Shown piece by piece: positions 18,225 to 25,759 of a stretch of DNA of 64,000 bases (positions within the stretch are counted from its first letter, which is position 1; each line of letters opens with the position of its first letter). Origin of the DNA: JAJEAO01 sp963667635 (GTDB lineage Bacteria > Acidobacteriota > Vicinamibacteria > Marinacidobacterales > Marinacidobacteraceae); assembly GCA_965232015.1 (NCBI GenBank), contig OZ246946.1, positions 1,550,001 to 1,614,000 of the forward strand, read 5' to 3'. A program made the position numbers and the translations under genes. The notes beneath the pieces are model-generated. The model did no database searches and was not told the DNA's origin. It worked only from the letters and a program-made list of their open reading frames with translations.

Positions 18225-19526
18225 TCAGGCGGCGAAGACGCTCCAGTCGGTGAGCGGCACGAAGCGCCCGCGCTCGACGACCGTGTAGTACACCCGGTCG
18301 AGTCCCTGACGGCGGTCCGGGCCGAAGGAGACCCGCTCGCCGATGCCGAGATCGAAGTCCCGGATGGAGAAGACCGCCTGTTCGAGCCCGCCGCGGCTCG
18401 GCGCTTCGTGGAAGCGTCGCAGGATCTCGCACACCAGCTTCGCGTTCAGGAACCCCTCGAGGCTGACGAAGCTCTGGGGCAGCGGTCGGTAATCGCCGGC
18501 GGCGAGTTCCCCGGGGACCTGCGGGTCGTACCTCTCCATGAGATCGCGATACTCCGGCACGGCCGGCACGGAGACGTCCTCGTAGCTGGGGACCACCTGG
18601 GAATTGACGAGCCACCGGGTGGTTCTCTCGGCGTCGCCCCCGCCCTCGCTCAGAAGGTTCACGAGGTTCTCGCTGCCGACGAAGGAAAGATTGGCGATGG
18701 GGACTTCGAGCCCGAGGTCCACGGCGTCCCGGGCGAGGGCGGCGCAGGCGGCGTAGGCGCCCACGCAGATCACGGCGTCGGGCGCCGACCGCCGGAGGAT
18801 TTCGACCTGCGCCCGCATGCTGCCGGTGAACCGGGCGCCGCGGCGGTAGGTCGCTTCGGCGGCGATCGTCTCGCCGCGCCGCTCGAGGGCCGCCCGCACC
18901 CCCGCCCAGCCGCTGCGGCCGTAGGCGTCGGCCTGATAGAAGACGGCGATCCGGCGGCGGCCGACCGAGAGCAGGTTCTCGACGAGCCCGGCGGTCTCCT
19001 GACGGTAGGAGGCGCGCAGGTTGAAAGCGAAGTCCCCGTACGGCGGTTCCCGCTGCGGCTGCGCTCCGGTGAACGGGAAGAACATGTAGATCTGCTCTTC
19101 CTGGAACTTCTTGAGCATCGGCAGCACCCGCGTCACCGTGGGCGTCCCCACGTAGCCGAACAACAGGAACACCCGGTCCTCCAGCATCAGCTTCAGCGTG
19201 TTCTCGACGCAGGGGTCCGGCTGGTAGCCGTCGTCGTAGAGCCGCAGCTCGATCCGGCGCCCGCCGATTCCCCCGTTCGCGTTCACGTGGCTGAAGTACG
19301 CCATCGCGCCCCGGTAGAGCTCGATGCCGAGCCCACCCGAAGGGCCGCTGAACGCCGCCGAAGTCCCGAGCACGATGGCGTCGTCGGAAAAGCCCGCCGT
19401 CCGATTCTGGACGGAGGGCGCGATCGCCGTTCCCTCCCCGTCGGGGCGGGCGGCATCCGCGAATCTCGTCCATGGCGCCAGCAGGGCGGCCATCCACCCG
19501 GAGCGCACGAGCGCCCGGCGGCTCAT
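18225..19526 (-). CDS. Periplasmic ligand-binding protein of the branched-chain amino acid (LivJ-like) type
   Basis: ATG 19526 gives 433 residues starting MSRRALVRSGWMAALLAPW, a Tat- or Sec-like signal; ATG 19571 is an alternative. The mature part shows the type-1 periplasmic binding fold: IVLGTSAAFSGPSGGLG, then YFSHVNANGGIGGRRIEL, VFLLFGYVGTPTV and RIAVFYQADAYGRSGW. The family binds amino acids, amides or aromatic acids for ABC uptake or for sensors. No ABC permease or ATPase gene is nearby. The neighbours are a Cache/HAMP protein and an OFA carrier, so a sensing role is plausible. Confidence 0.82.
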   Translation of the reverse strand: MSRRALVRSGWMAALLAPWTRFADAARPDGEGTAIAPSVQNRTAGFSDDAIVLGTSAAFSGPSGGLGIELYRGAMAYFSHVNANGGIGGRRIELRLYDDGYQPDPCVENTLKLMLEDRVFLLFGYVGTPTVTRVLPMLKKFQEEQIYMFFPFTGAQPQREPPYGDFAFNLRASYRQETAGLVENLLSVGRRRIAVFYQADAYGRSGWAGVRAALERRGETIAAEATYRRGARFTGSMRAQVEILRRSAPDAVICVGAYAACAALARDAVDLGLEVPIANLSFVGSENLVNLLSEGGGDAERTTRWLVNSQVVPSYEDVSVPAVPEYRDLMERYDPQVPGELAAGDYRPLPQSFVSLEGFLNAKLVCEILRRFHEAPSRGGLEQAVFSIRDFDLGIGERVSFGPDRRQGLDRVYYTVVERGRFVPLTDWSVFAA

Positions 19527-19877
19527 GACGGTCCCGGAGCGCGCAGCCCGACATCGGCCCTGCGGATTCATGACGCCACCGGACCTCTCCTCAGCGCGGT
19601 CACGGAACGCTTGCCCCTCTCCCATGAAATGTCACCGGAATTCGATGATACGCGTTCCGGGCGCACGGCGGGCGGACCGGGCGTGGTCGCCGCAGCGGGG
19701 ACCGGGCCCGCAACATCCCCGCGGCCGCCGGAACCGGCTCGATGCTGCTCGTGATCTCGGGCTGGCCCGTCGGATGGCGGCGGGCCGAGCCCCCCGGTCG
19801 AATCGCCCCGCCGCGGCGGTTGAAGCGGCGCAGGCCGGTCGGTAGGCTCCGGCGGAGGCGAAGGCCGACCCCCTGCC

Positions 19878-21167
19878 GTGAAATCACCCGTCGAGACGCC
19901 GCTGGCCGCGCGTCGTCGGCTGCTGCGCTATCTGGCCGGAAGCCCGCTGCTCCTCGCCGCCGGGTGCTGGGAGCGGCGTACCGACGAGCCGGAGCGACCG
20001 CCGGTCGCGGACGGGGACGAACGGGAGCGGTTTGGCTGGAGCCGGACGCCCCGCGAGCTGATCTCCTCGCCTGGCGACGCCGCCGACATCTTCGACTTCC
20101 GCGCCGTGGCGCAGGCGAACCTGCCCCCGGCGCACTACGGCTACATCGCCACCGGAGTGGACGGCGAGGGCACCCTCGCCGCCAACCGCCACGCGTTCGA
20201 GCGGGTGGGCATCCGCGCCCGGCGGCTCGTGGACGTCTCGGACCCCGACATGTCCTTGTCGCTCTTCGGACGGGACTGGACCTCCCCGATCGCCATCGCG
20301 CCTTGCGGCAGCCAGAAGGCGTTCCACCCCGAAGGCGAAGTCGCCGTCGCGCGGGCCGCCCGGGAAGTGGACCACGTCCAGCTCCTGTCCACCGTGACGA
20401 CGTCCGGCGTGGAGGAGGTGAACGAGGCGCGCGGCGAGCCGGTCTGGTACCAGCTCTACCCAACGACCTCGTTCGAGGTCACGAAGCAGCTCGTAAGCCG
20501 GGCCGAGGCCGCTGGCTGCCCCGCGCTGGTGCTCACCGTTGACCTCCCCGCCGGCAGCAACCGGATCACCACCCCGCTCTCGGCGCGGCTGGACTCGCGG
20601 AACTGCGAGACCTGCCACCGCCCCGGCTTCGCCAACTATGTCTCCCGCAAGAGCATGTTCGACGGGATCGAGGTCGCCGACGCCACCGGACGGAGCCGGT
20701 TCGAGGGCCTGAATCAGCCGGCGCTCACCTGGGACGTGGTGAAGCGCCTCCGCGACATCACCTCGATGCGGATCCTGCTGAAGGGGATCGTGACGGCCGA
20801 GGATGCGGCGCTTAGCCTCGAGCACGGCGTGGACGGGCTGGTCGTCTCGAACCACGGCGGCCGAGCCGAGGAGAGCGGCATCGGGACGCTCGAGAGCCTC
20901 CCCGAAGTCGTCGAGACGATCGGAGGACGGATCCCCGTCATCATGGACAGCGGCATCCGAAGGGGAGCGGACATCTTCAAGGCGCTCGCGCTCGGCGCCG
21001 ACGCGGTGCTGATCGGACGCGCCTACCTGTGGGGACTCGCCGCCTTCGGACAGGACGGCGTCGAGGCGGTGCTCCGGATGCTCCGCGCCGAGCTGAGGCT
21101 CGCGATGCAGCTCGCCGGCGCCCCTTCCCTCGCCGACATCGGCCCCCGGTCGGTGCTTCGCCGCTGA
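19878..21167 (+). CDS. Exported FMN-dependent alpha-hydroxy-acid dehydrogenase (lactate dehydrogenase/oxidase family)
   Basis: The 429-residue protein has an unusual N-terminal export signal (ARRRLLRYLAGSPLLLAAGC), with a possible lipobox and twin-Arg character. The FMN-binding TIM barrel follows: IAIAPCGSQKAFHPEGEVA, YQLYPTTSFEVTKQLV and LVLTVDLPAGSNR. Next come LLKGIVTAEDA with the flavin-contacting Lys and VSNHGGRAEESG with the catalytic His, then IPVIMDSGIRRGADIFKAL. Family members oxidise L-lactate, glycolate or mandelate. Most are cytoplasmic or membrane-associated, so export of a flavoprotein, probably by Tat, is notable. The 3' end takes part in a 33-bp tandem repeat. Confidence 0.83.
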   Translation: MKSPVETPLAARRRLLRYLAGSPLLLAAGCWERRTDEPERPPVADGDERERFGWSRTPRELISSPGDAADIFDFRAVAQANLPPAHYGYIATGVDGEGTLAANRHAFERVGIRARRLVDVSDPDMSLSLFGRDWTSPIAIAPCGSQKAFHPEGEVAVARAAREVDHVQLLSTVTTSGVEEVNEARGEPVWYQLYPTTSFEVTKQLVSRAEAAGCPALVLTVDLPAGSNRITTPLSARLDSRNCETCHRPGFANYVSRKSMFDGIEVADATGRSRFEGLNQPALTWDVVKRLRDITSMRILLKGIVTAEDAALSLEHGVDGLVVSNHGGRAEESGIGTLESLPEVVETIGGRIPVIMDSGIRRGADIFKALALGADAVLIGRAYLWGLAAFGQDGVEAVLRMLRAELRLAMQLAGAPSLADIGPRSVLRR

Positions 21168-21277
21168 CCGAACGCTTCCCGGTCGGTGCTTCGCCGCTGA
21201 CCGAACGCTTCCCGGTCGGTGCTTCGCCGCTGACCGAACGCTTCCCGGTCGGTGTTCCGCCGCTGACCAAACGCCTC
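21159..21277 (+). repeat. 33-bp tandem repeats across the lldD-like/UnbV gene junction
   Basis: About three and a half copies of a 33-bp unit begin within the last codons of the hydroxy-acid dehydrogenase gene, so each copy carries that gene's terminal codons and stop. In the frame of the next gene the unit encodes PVGASPLTERF. The last copy is divergent. Confidence 0.75.
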
Positions 21278-23329
21278 TCTGCCGGGCTCGCTCTGGTCGG
21301 ACTCGTCGCGCTTCCCGGCGCATCCGTCGCCGCCCAGCCCCGGTTCGACGACTCCACCGGGGACTCGGGCGTCCGGTTCGTTCATCGGACCGGCCGCGGC
21401 GTGGACGACGCGCCTCCCTGGTTCATGCCCCGCATCATGGGCTCCGGGGTGGCGGCGTTCGACGGCGACGGGGACGGGGACCTCGATCTCTACTTCGTCC
21501 AGGGCCGCGGACCGGACGAGCTGTGGATGGGAAGCGGCGACGGACGATTCGAGCGCGGGACCCGTCTTCCGGAGAACCCGGCCTACGGTATGGGCGTGGC
21601 GGTCGGCGACTTCGACGGGGACGGAGACCCCGACCTCGTCCGTACCGGATTCGGCGCCGCGACGCTCCTCCGGAATGACGGCGATCTCGCGCTCCACCCC
21701 GCCGAGGGACTCCCGGAGACACCCGGCTGGTCGGCCTCGGCCACGACCTGCGACTACGACGGGGACGGGCGGCTCGACCTGTTCGTGACCCGCTACATGG
21801 ACTACGACCCGGGATTCACCTGCCACGCCGCCACCGGCGCGGAGGACTACTGCAACCCCACCGAGATTCCCGGGCTCTCGGATCGCCTCTACCGGAACCT
21901 CGGGGGCGGACGCTTCCAGGACCGCAGCCGGGAGTCGGGGATCGCCGCGTTCGCCGCCCGCGGACTCGGGGTCGTCTGCCACGACGTCACCGGGGATGGC
22001 CGACCCGACTTCTACGTCGCGAACGACACCGAGGCGAACCATCTGTGGGTGAACCAGGGCGACGGCGGGTTCCGGGAGGAGGCGCTGCTCCTCGGCGCGG
22101 CGCTTTCCGGGTTCGGCCGTCCCGAGGCGGGCATGGGCATCGGGCTCGGTGACTTCGACGGGGACGAGGACCTGGACCTGCTCCTGACCCACTTCGCAAA
22201 CGAAACGAACACGCTGTACCTGGCGGAGCCCGGGATCGGCTTCGAGGACGCGAGCATCCGTTTCGGCCTCGGACGCCTCGGCTTGGGCACCACCGGATTC
22301 GGGGTCACGGCGGGCGATTTCGATCTGGACGGCCGTCTCGACGCGGTGATCGCAAACGGACGGGTGGCGCGTCCCACCGGCGAGCCGCCAACGGAACCGC
22401 ACTTCGAGCAGTACGCCGAGCCCCTGCTGCTCCTGGCCGGAACCGGCGCGGGCTTCCGCGACGCCGGACCGGAGTCTCCGGACCTGGTGGACCTCCTCAC
22501 CGTCGGGCGCGGCCTGGTGGCGGGCGATCTCGACGGCGACGGCGACCTGGACCTGGTCGCCACCGCCGCGGAGGCCCCGGCGAGCATCCTGCGGAACAAC
22601 TCCACCCGAGCCGGCGAATGGCTCACCGTCCTTCCTCTCACCGGCGACCCGACCCGACCCGACCACGGCGCGACCGTGCGGCTCGCCACCGATCGGGGCG
22701 CTCGGACCGCCCCGGCGAACCCGGGAGTCTCCTACCTGAGCTCCTCCGACCCGGCTGCCCACTTCGGTCTGCCCGCCGGAGTCCGGATCACGGCGGTCAC
22801 GGTCGTCTGGTCCGACGGGGAGGCCGAGACGTTCCCGGCGCCGGAGCCGAACCGGCGGGTCGAGCTGCTGCGGGGCGCGGGCTCTCCGGTCCCGCCCTCG
22901 GTCTCAGGCGGCCTTGATGTCCGTCTGGGTGAAGTCATTCCCCTTGAACAGCAGCGGCTCGCCGCTCACGTCGGCGAGGGCGTAGGCGAAGCAGTCTCCG
23001 AAGTTGAGGGCGGCGGGGTGGTTCCCCTTGCCGAACCGCCGCCAGGCGTACCGAGCGGAAGCGAGCTGAGCAGGAGTCACGGAGACCAATTCGATCTGTC
23101 CCTCCTCCAGCAGCCGTTCGACCTGGGTTCCCGCGGCCGCACCGCCCCGTCCCTCAGCCACCATGGTGACCTCGAGGGCGTTGGCGACCGACATCCGACA
23201 GGCCGATGCCCTGGCGAGACGCTCGGTGAAACGGGGTGCGTCGGGCTCATCGAGCAGGATCGCCAGGACGGCCGAACTGTCCACGATCACTTCGGGAGCC
23301 CCCGCTCGTCGTACAACCAGTCCCCATGA
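21263..23329 (+). CDS. Secreted FG-GAP/VCBS repeat protein with ASPIC/UnbV-type C-terminus (copy c), abnormal 3' end
   Basis: The protein begins with a signal peptide (LSAGLALVGLVALPGASVAA). No ATG, GTG or TTG precedes it in frame after the repeats, so initiation is uncertain. CTG 21263 is given as the nearest sensible start, while an in-frame GTG at 21029 lies far upstream inside the neighbouring gene. Calcium-type loops (FDGDGDGDLDLYF, DFDGDGDPDLVR, DYDGDGRLDLFV, DLDGDGDLDLVA) mark the propeller. The UnbV domain ends near position 22890. The frame then stays open about 430 bp through the antisense of vapC and vapB, so the original stop was probably lost. It pairs with the TPR gene downstream as copies a and b do with theirs. 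Confidence 0.75.
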   Translation: MTKRLSAGLALVGLVALPGASVAAQPRFDDSTGDSGVRFVHRTGRGVDDAPPWFMPRIMGSGVAAFDGDGDGDLDLYFVQGRGPDELWMGSGDGRFERGTRLPENPAYGMGVAVGDFDGDGDPDLVRTGFGAATLLRNDGDLALHPAEGLPETPGWSASATTCDYDGDGRLDLFVTRYMDYDPGFTCHAATGAEDYCNPTEIPGLSDRLYRNLGGGRFQDRSRESGIAAFAARGLGVVCHDVTGDGRPDFYVANDTEANHLWVNQGDGGFREEALLLGAALSGFGRPEAGMGIGLGDFDGDEDLDLLLTHFANETNTLYLAEPGIGFEDASIRFGLGRLGLGTTGFGVTAGDFDLDGRLDAVIANGRVARPTGEPPTEPHFEQYAEPLLLLAGTGAGFRDAGPESPDLVDLLTVGRGLVAGDLDGDGDLDLVATAAEAPASILRNNSTRAGEWLTVLPLTGDPTRPDHGATVRLATDRGARTAPANPGVSYLSSSDPAAHFGLPAGVRITAVTVVWSDGEAETFPAPEPNRRVELLRGAGSPVPPSVSGGLDVRLGEVIPLEQQRLAAHVGEGVGEAVSEVEGGGVVPLAEPPPGVPSGSELSRSHGDQFDLSLLQQPFDLGSRGRTAPSLSHHGDLEGVGDRHPTGRCPGETLGETGCVGLIEQDRQDGRTVHDHFGSPRSSYNQSP
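22904..23290 (-). CDS. vapC: VapC-type PIN-domain toxin
   Basis: The 128-residue product starts MIVDSSAVLAILLDEPDA, with the first acidic PIN residue, and later shows LNFGDCFAYALA and LLFKGNDF, the conserved acidic core of VapC ribonucleases. Its start overlaps the antitoxin stop by 4 bp. The pair is opposite in strand to the UnbV gene on its left and the TPR gene on its right, suggesting insertion between them. Confidence 0.9.
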   Translation of the reverse strand: MIVDSSAVLAILLDEPDAPRFTERLARASACRMSVANALEVTMVAEGRGGAAAGTQVERLLEEGQIELVSVTPAQLASARYAWRRFGKGNHPAALNFGDCFAYALADVSGEPLLFKGNDFTQTDIKAA

Positions 23330-23544
23330 TCCGTGGAGCCCGGGCCCGGCCCCAGCAACGCGGCGCAGCGCTTTCCAATCGTCTCGAGGGCGCGCATCCG
23401 CTCTTCGACGCCCTGCGCCCGACGAACGCGCTCCAGGCGCTCGCGCACCGCGACGGTGATCGCCTCCGTCTTGTTCTCGCCCGTCAACGCGGCCAGTTCC
23501 GCGGTCAGCCGGCAGGTTTCGTCGCGTTTGATGTTGAGGGCCAT
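23287..23544 (-). CDS. vapB: VapB-type antitoxin (transcription factor family)
   Basis: The 85-residue product begins MALNIKRDETCRLTAELAAL and continues TGENKTEAITVAVRERLER, a standard pattern for the Rv0623-like VapB family. GGAG lies nine bases upstream of ATG 23544. It is translated just before vapC with a 4-bp overlap. The divergent TPR gene appears to start only 3 bp away, so regulatory sequence must overlap coding sequence. Confidence 0.88.
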   Translation of the reverse strand: MALNIKRDETCRLTAELAALTGENKTEAITVAVRERLERVRRAQGVEERMRALETIGKRCAALLGPGPGSTDHGDWLYDERGLPK

Positions 23545-23547
23545 GCG

Positions 23548-24975
23548 GTGAACTCCGGAGGTCGAAGCAGTCTAGCGTTTCGACCTTGCCAGGCGTCGCT
23601 TCTCGCCGCCGTCGCTCTCGCCGCGGCGTTCGGGTGCGGTGGCCCCGCCGAGATCCCCCGGGTCGGGACCTCGGACATGGAGCCGGCGGTGGCGCGCGCC
23701 ATCGCCGCCGCGACCACGACGGTGGAGGGGGATCCGGGGGACGCCGGTGGCTGGGGACGGCTCGGCATGGTGCTCCACGCGCACTCGCTGCCCGAGGAAG
23801 CGTCAGCCGCCTACACCGAAGCAGCGCGGCTCGACGACTCGGATCACCGCTGGACTCACCTCCACGCCCGCCTGCTCGAGACCGGGACTCCCGACGAGGC
23901 GCGGACGCTGACCGACGAGACGCTGCGCCGCCGGGACCGCTTCCTCCCGGCGCTCGCCCTCCGCGCCCGGCTCCTGGAGACGCTGGGGGAAGAGGAAGCG
24001 GCTCGAGACGCCTGGAGCGAGCTCGCGGCCGCGGATCCGGACTCGGCCGAGGCGACGCTCGCCGCCGCCCGGCGGCTCCTCGGGGACGACGATCTCGACC
24101 GGGCCATCCAGACGCTCGAGCGGCTCACGGCCCGGCGCCCCGAATCCGCGGCGGCCTGGTCCTTCCTCGCCCAGGCCCACCGGCGCCGGGGAGAACCCGA
24201 CGTCGCGCTCGAAGCCGCCCGTCGCGCCCGGGCCGCCGCTTCCTCCTCGTCCCGCGGGACGACATCGGACCCCGACCCGCTCCTCGAGGCGGTGGCGGCG
24301 CTGCGCGCCGACTCGGTGGCGCGGGAGGCCCGCGCCCGCCGCGCCGCCGAGCGCGGGGATCCCGAGTCTGCGGCCGCGCTCTACGGTGAGCTGGTCCGCG
24401 AGCGGCCCGACGACGCCGACCTCCACTACAACCTCGCCAACGCGTTGTCGCGGCTCGGGCGCGCCGGTGAGGCGGAAGCCGCCTACCGGGAGGCGCTCGC
24501 GCGGGACTCCGACTCGAGCCCGACGATGGCGAACCTCGCGAACCTGCTCGCCCGCTCCGGCCGGGAGGAGGAGGCGGCGCGTCTCTACCGCCGGTCGGCG
24601 GAGTCGGACCCGGCGCACCTCCCCACCCTGCTGGGCGCATCCAGCCTCGCGTTCCAGCGCGGCGAGCTACGCGACGCCGAGCGGCTGCTCCGCCGCGCCC
24701 TCGCCGAGGATCCCGGCCACCCGGCGGCGCTCCAGGGACTGGGACAGCTCCTCGCCACCGGGGGGCGTCTGGACGAGGCCGCAACGGTTCTGGGACGGGC
24801 CCTCGACGCCGCGGCTCGACTCAGCGACGGCCAGAGGGCCGGAATCCACTTCCTGCTCGCCGACGTGGAGCGCCAGCGCGGCCGACTCGACGACGCGCGG
24901 GCCCACCTGGATCAGGCCGGCGCGCTCGGCATGGAGATCCCGGACGCCTTCCGCGCCCTGCTCGACCCTCGCTGA
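23548..24975 (+). CDS. TPR-repeat lipoprotein
   Basis: GTG 23548 gives 475 residues with a lipoprotein-type signal (LLAAVALAAAFGC). At least ten TPR units follow, for example LHYNLANALSRLGRAGEAE, PTMANLANLLARSGREEEA and ALQGLGQLLATGGRLDEAA. A low-complexity Ala/Ser segment splits two TPR blocks near residue 235. The start is only 3 bp from the divergent vapB start, and the usual promoter space is missing. This suggests the 5' region was cut when vapBC arrived. It is the likely partner of UnbV copy c. Confidence 0.8.
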   Translation: MNSGGRSSLAFRPCQASLLAAVALAAAFGCGGPAEIPRVGTSDMEPAVARAIAAATTTVEGDPGDAGGWGRLGMVLHAHSLPEEASAAYTEAARLDDSDHRWTHLHARLLETGTPDEARTLTDETLRRRDRFLPALALRARLLETLGEEEAARDAWSELAAADPDSAEATLAAARRLLGDDDLDRAIQTLERLTARRPESAAAWSFLAQAHRRRGEPDVALEAARRARAAASSSSRGTTSDPDPLLEAVAALRADSVAREARARRAAERGDPESAAALYGELVRERPDDADLHYNLANALSRLGRAGEAEAAYREALARDSDSSPTMANLANLLARSGREEEAARLYRRSAESDPAHLPTLLGASSLAFQRGELRDAERLLRRALAEDPGHPAALQGLGQLLATGGRLDEAATVLGRALDAAARLSDGQRAGIHFLLADVERQRGRLDDARAHLDQAGALGMEIPDAFRALLDPR

Positions 24976-25026
24976 CCGCCGAACCGCGGCGCCCGGCGAC
25001 GGCGCCTCGGTCCATCGTTCTAATGG

Positions 25027-25045
25027 CGATGTAAGATTGACATCG
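25027..25045. promoter_or_regulatory. Inverted repeat at the start of the second vapBC-like operon
   Basis: CGATGT and ACATCG are separated by 7 bp, and the right arm touches the GTG start codon at 25045. It is a candidate autoregulatory operator for the ribbon-helix-helix antitoxin. Confidence 0.4.
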
Positions 25046-25320
25046 TGATCAGAACCCAGATCCAGCTTCCGGACGCCCTCCATCGCGATCTCAAGCGCTT
25101 CGCAACCTCGCGCGAGTGGTCACTGGCCGAGACGGTGCGACGCGCCGCCGAGCAATTCCTCGCCCGCCACCCGGCGAGAACCGAATCGAGGACCGTTTGG
25201 CGCGTCCCGGTCTCGGACACGGTGGGCTGGCGGGGACTCAGCGACGAGGCGATTCGCGCGGTGGCGTTCGAAGACTCCGCGCGGCTGCCGACGGAGCCCG
25301 TTCCTGATGACGGCGATTGA
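25045..25320 (+). CDS. Antitoxin of a second VapBC-type pair
   Basis: GTG 25045 gives 91 residues with an N-terminal ribbon-helix-helix pattern (RTQIQLPDALHRDLKRFA) and an acidic C-terminus (FEDSARLPTEPVPDDGD) suited to toxin binding. The stop overlaps the start of the PIN gene by 14 bp. It lies 69 bp after the TPR gene on the same strand. Confidence 0.8.
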   Translation: MIRTQIQLPDALHRDLKRFATSREWSLAETVRRAAEQFLARHPARTESRTVWRVPVSDTVGWRGLSDEAIRAVAFEDSARLPTEPVPDDGD

Positions 25321-25747
25321 CACGAACATCCTGCTCCACGGCTTCAGCCGGGAGAGTTCGCGGCACTTCCGCGCCCGCCGCTTCCTGGAACAGGCGTCCC
25401 GAGATGACGGCTTCGCCCTCTCGGAATTCGTCCTGGTCGAGTTCTACACCCTGCTTCGGAACCCGGCGGTCCTCCGGCGACCACTCGATGCCGAGGACGC
25501 CGCCCGAGTCGTCGAGACCTATCGTCGCCACCCCCGATGGAGTCTCCTCGGGTTCAACGAGGACAGCGTCAGACTGCACGAACATCTCTGGAAGAAGGCG
25601 GCCCGGCCCGGGTTCGGACGCCGCAGAATCTACGACGCGCGCCTGGCGTTGAACCTGCGGGCCCACGGCGTCACGGCGTTCGCAACCGCGAACGTCAAGG
25701 ACTTCCGGGACTTCGGATTTCGCAGGGTCTGGAATCCGCTCGAGTGA
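25307..25747 (+). CDS. PIN-domain toxin of a second VapBC-type pair
   Basis: The 146-residue product starts MTAIDTNILLHGFSRES, with the PIN Asp. It shows the conserved SEFVLVEFYTLLRNP with Glu and the closing IYDARLALNLRAHGVTAFAT with Asp. These are the metal-binding acids of PIN ribonucleases. The subfamily differs from the first VapC in the window, so they are not recent duplicates. Confidence 0.88.
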   Translation: MTAIDTNILLHGFSRESSRHFRARRFLEQASRDDGFALSEFVLVEFYTLLRNPAVLRRPLDAEDAARVVETYRRHPRWSLLGFNEDSVRLHEHLWKKAARPGFGRRRIYDARLALNLRAHGVTAFATANVKDFRDFGFRRVWNPLE

Positions 25748-25759
25748 GCGGTCGCGCTG

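Noticed and set aside
21159..21277. Possible CRISPR or integron repeats
   Set aside because: The 33-bp units are directly adjacent, in frame and coding, with no spacers.
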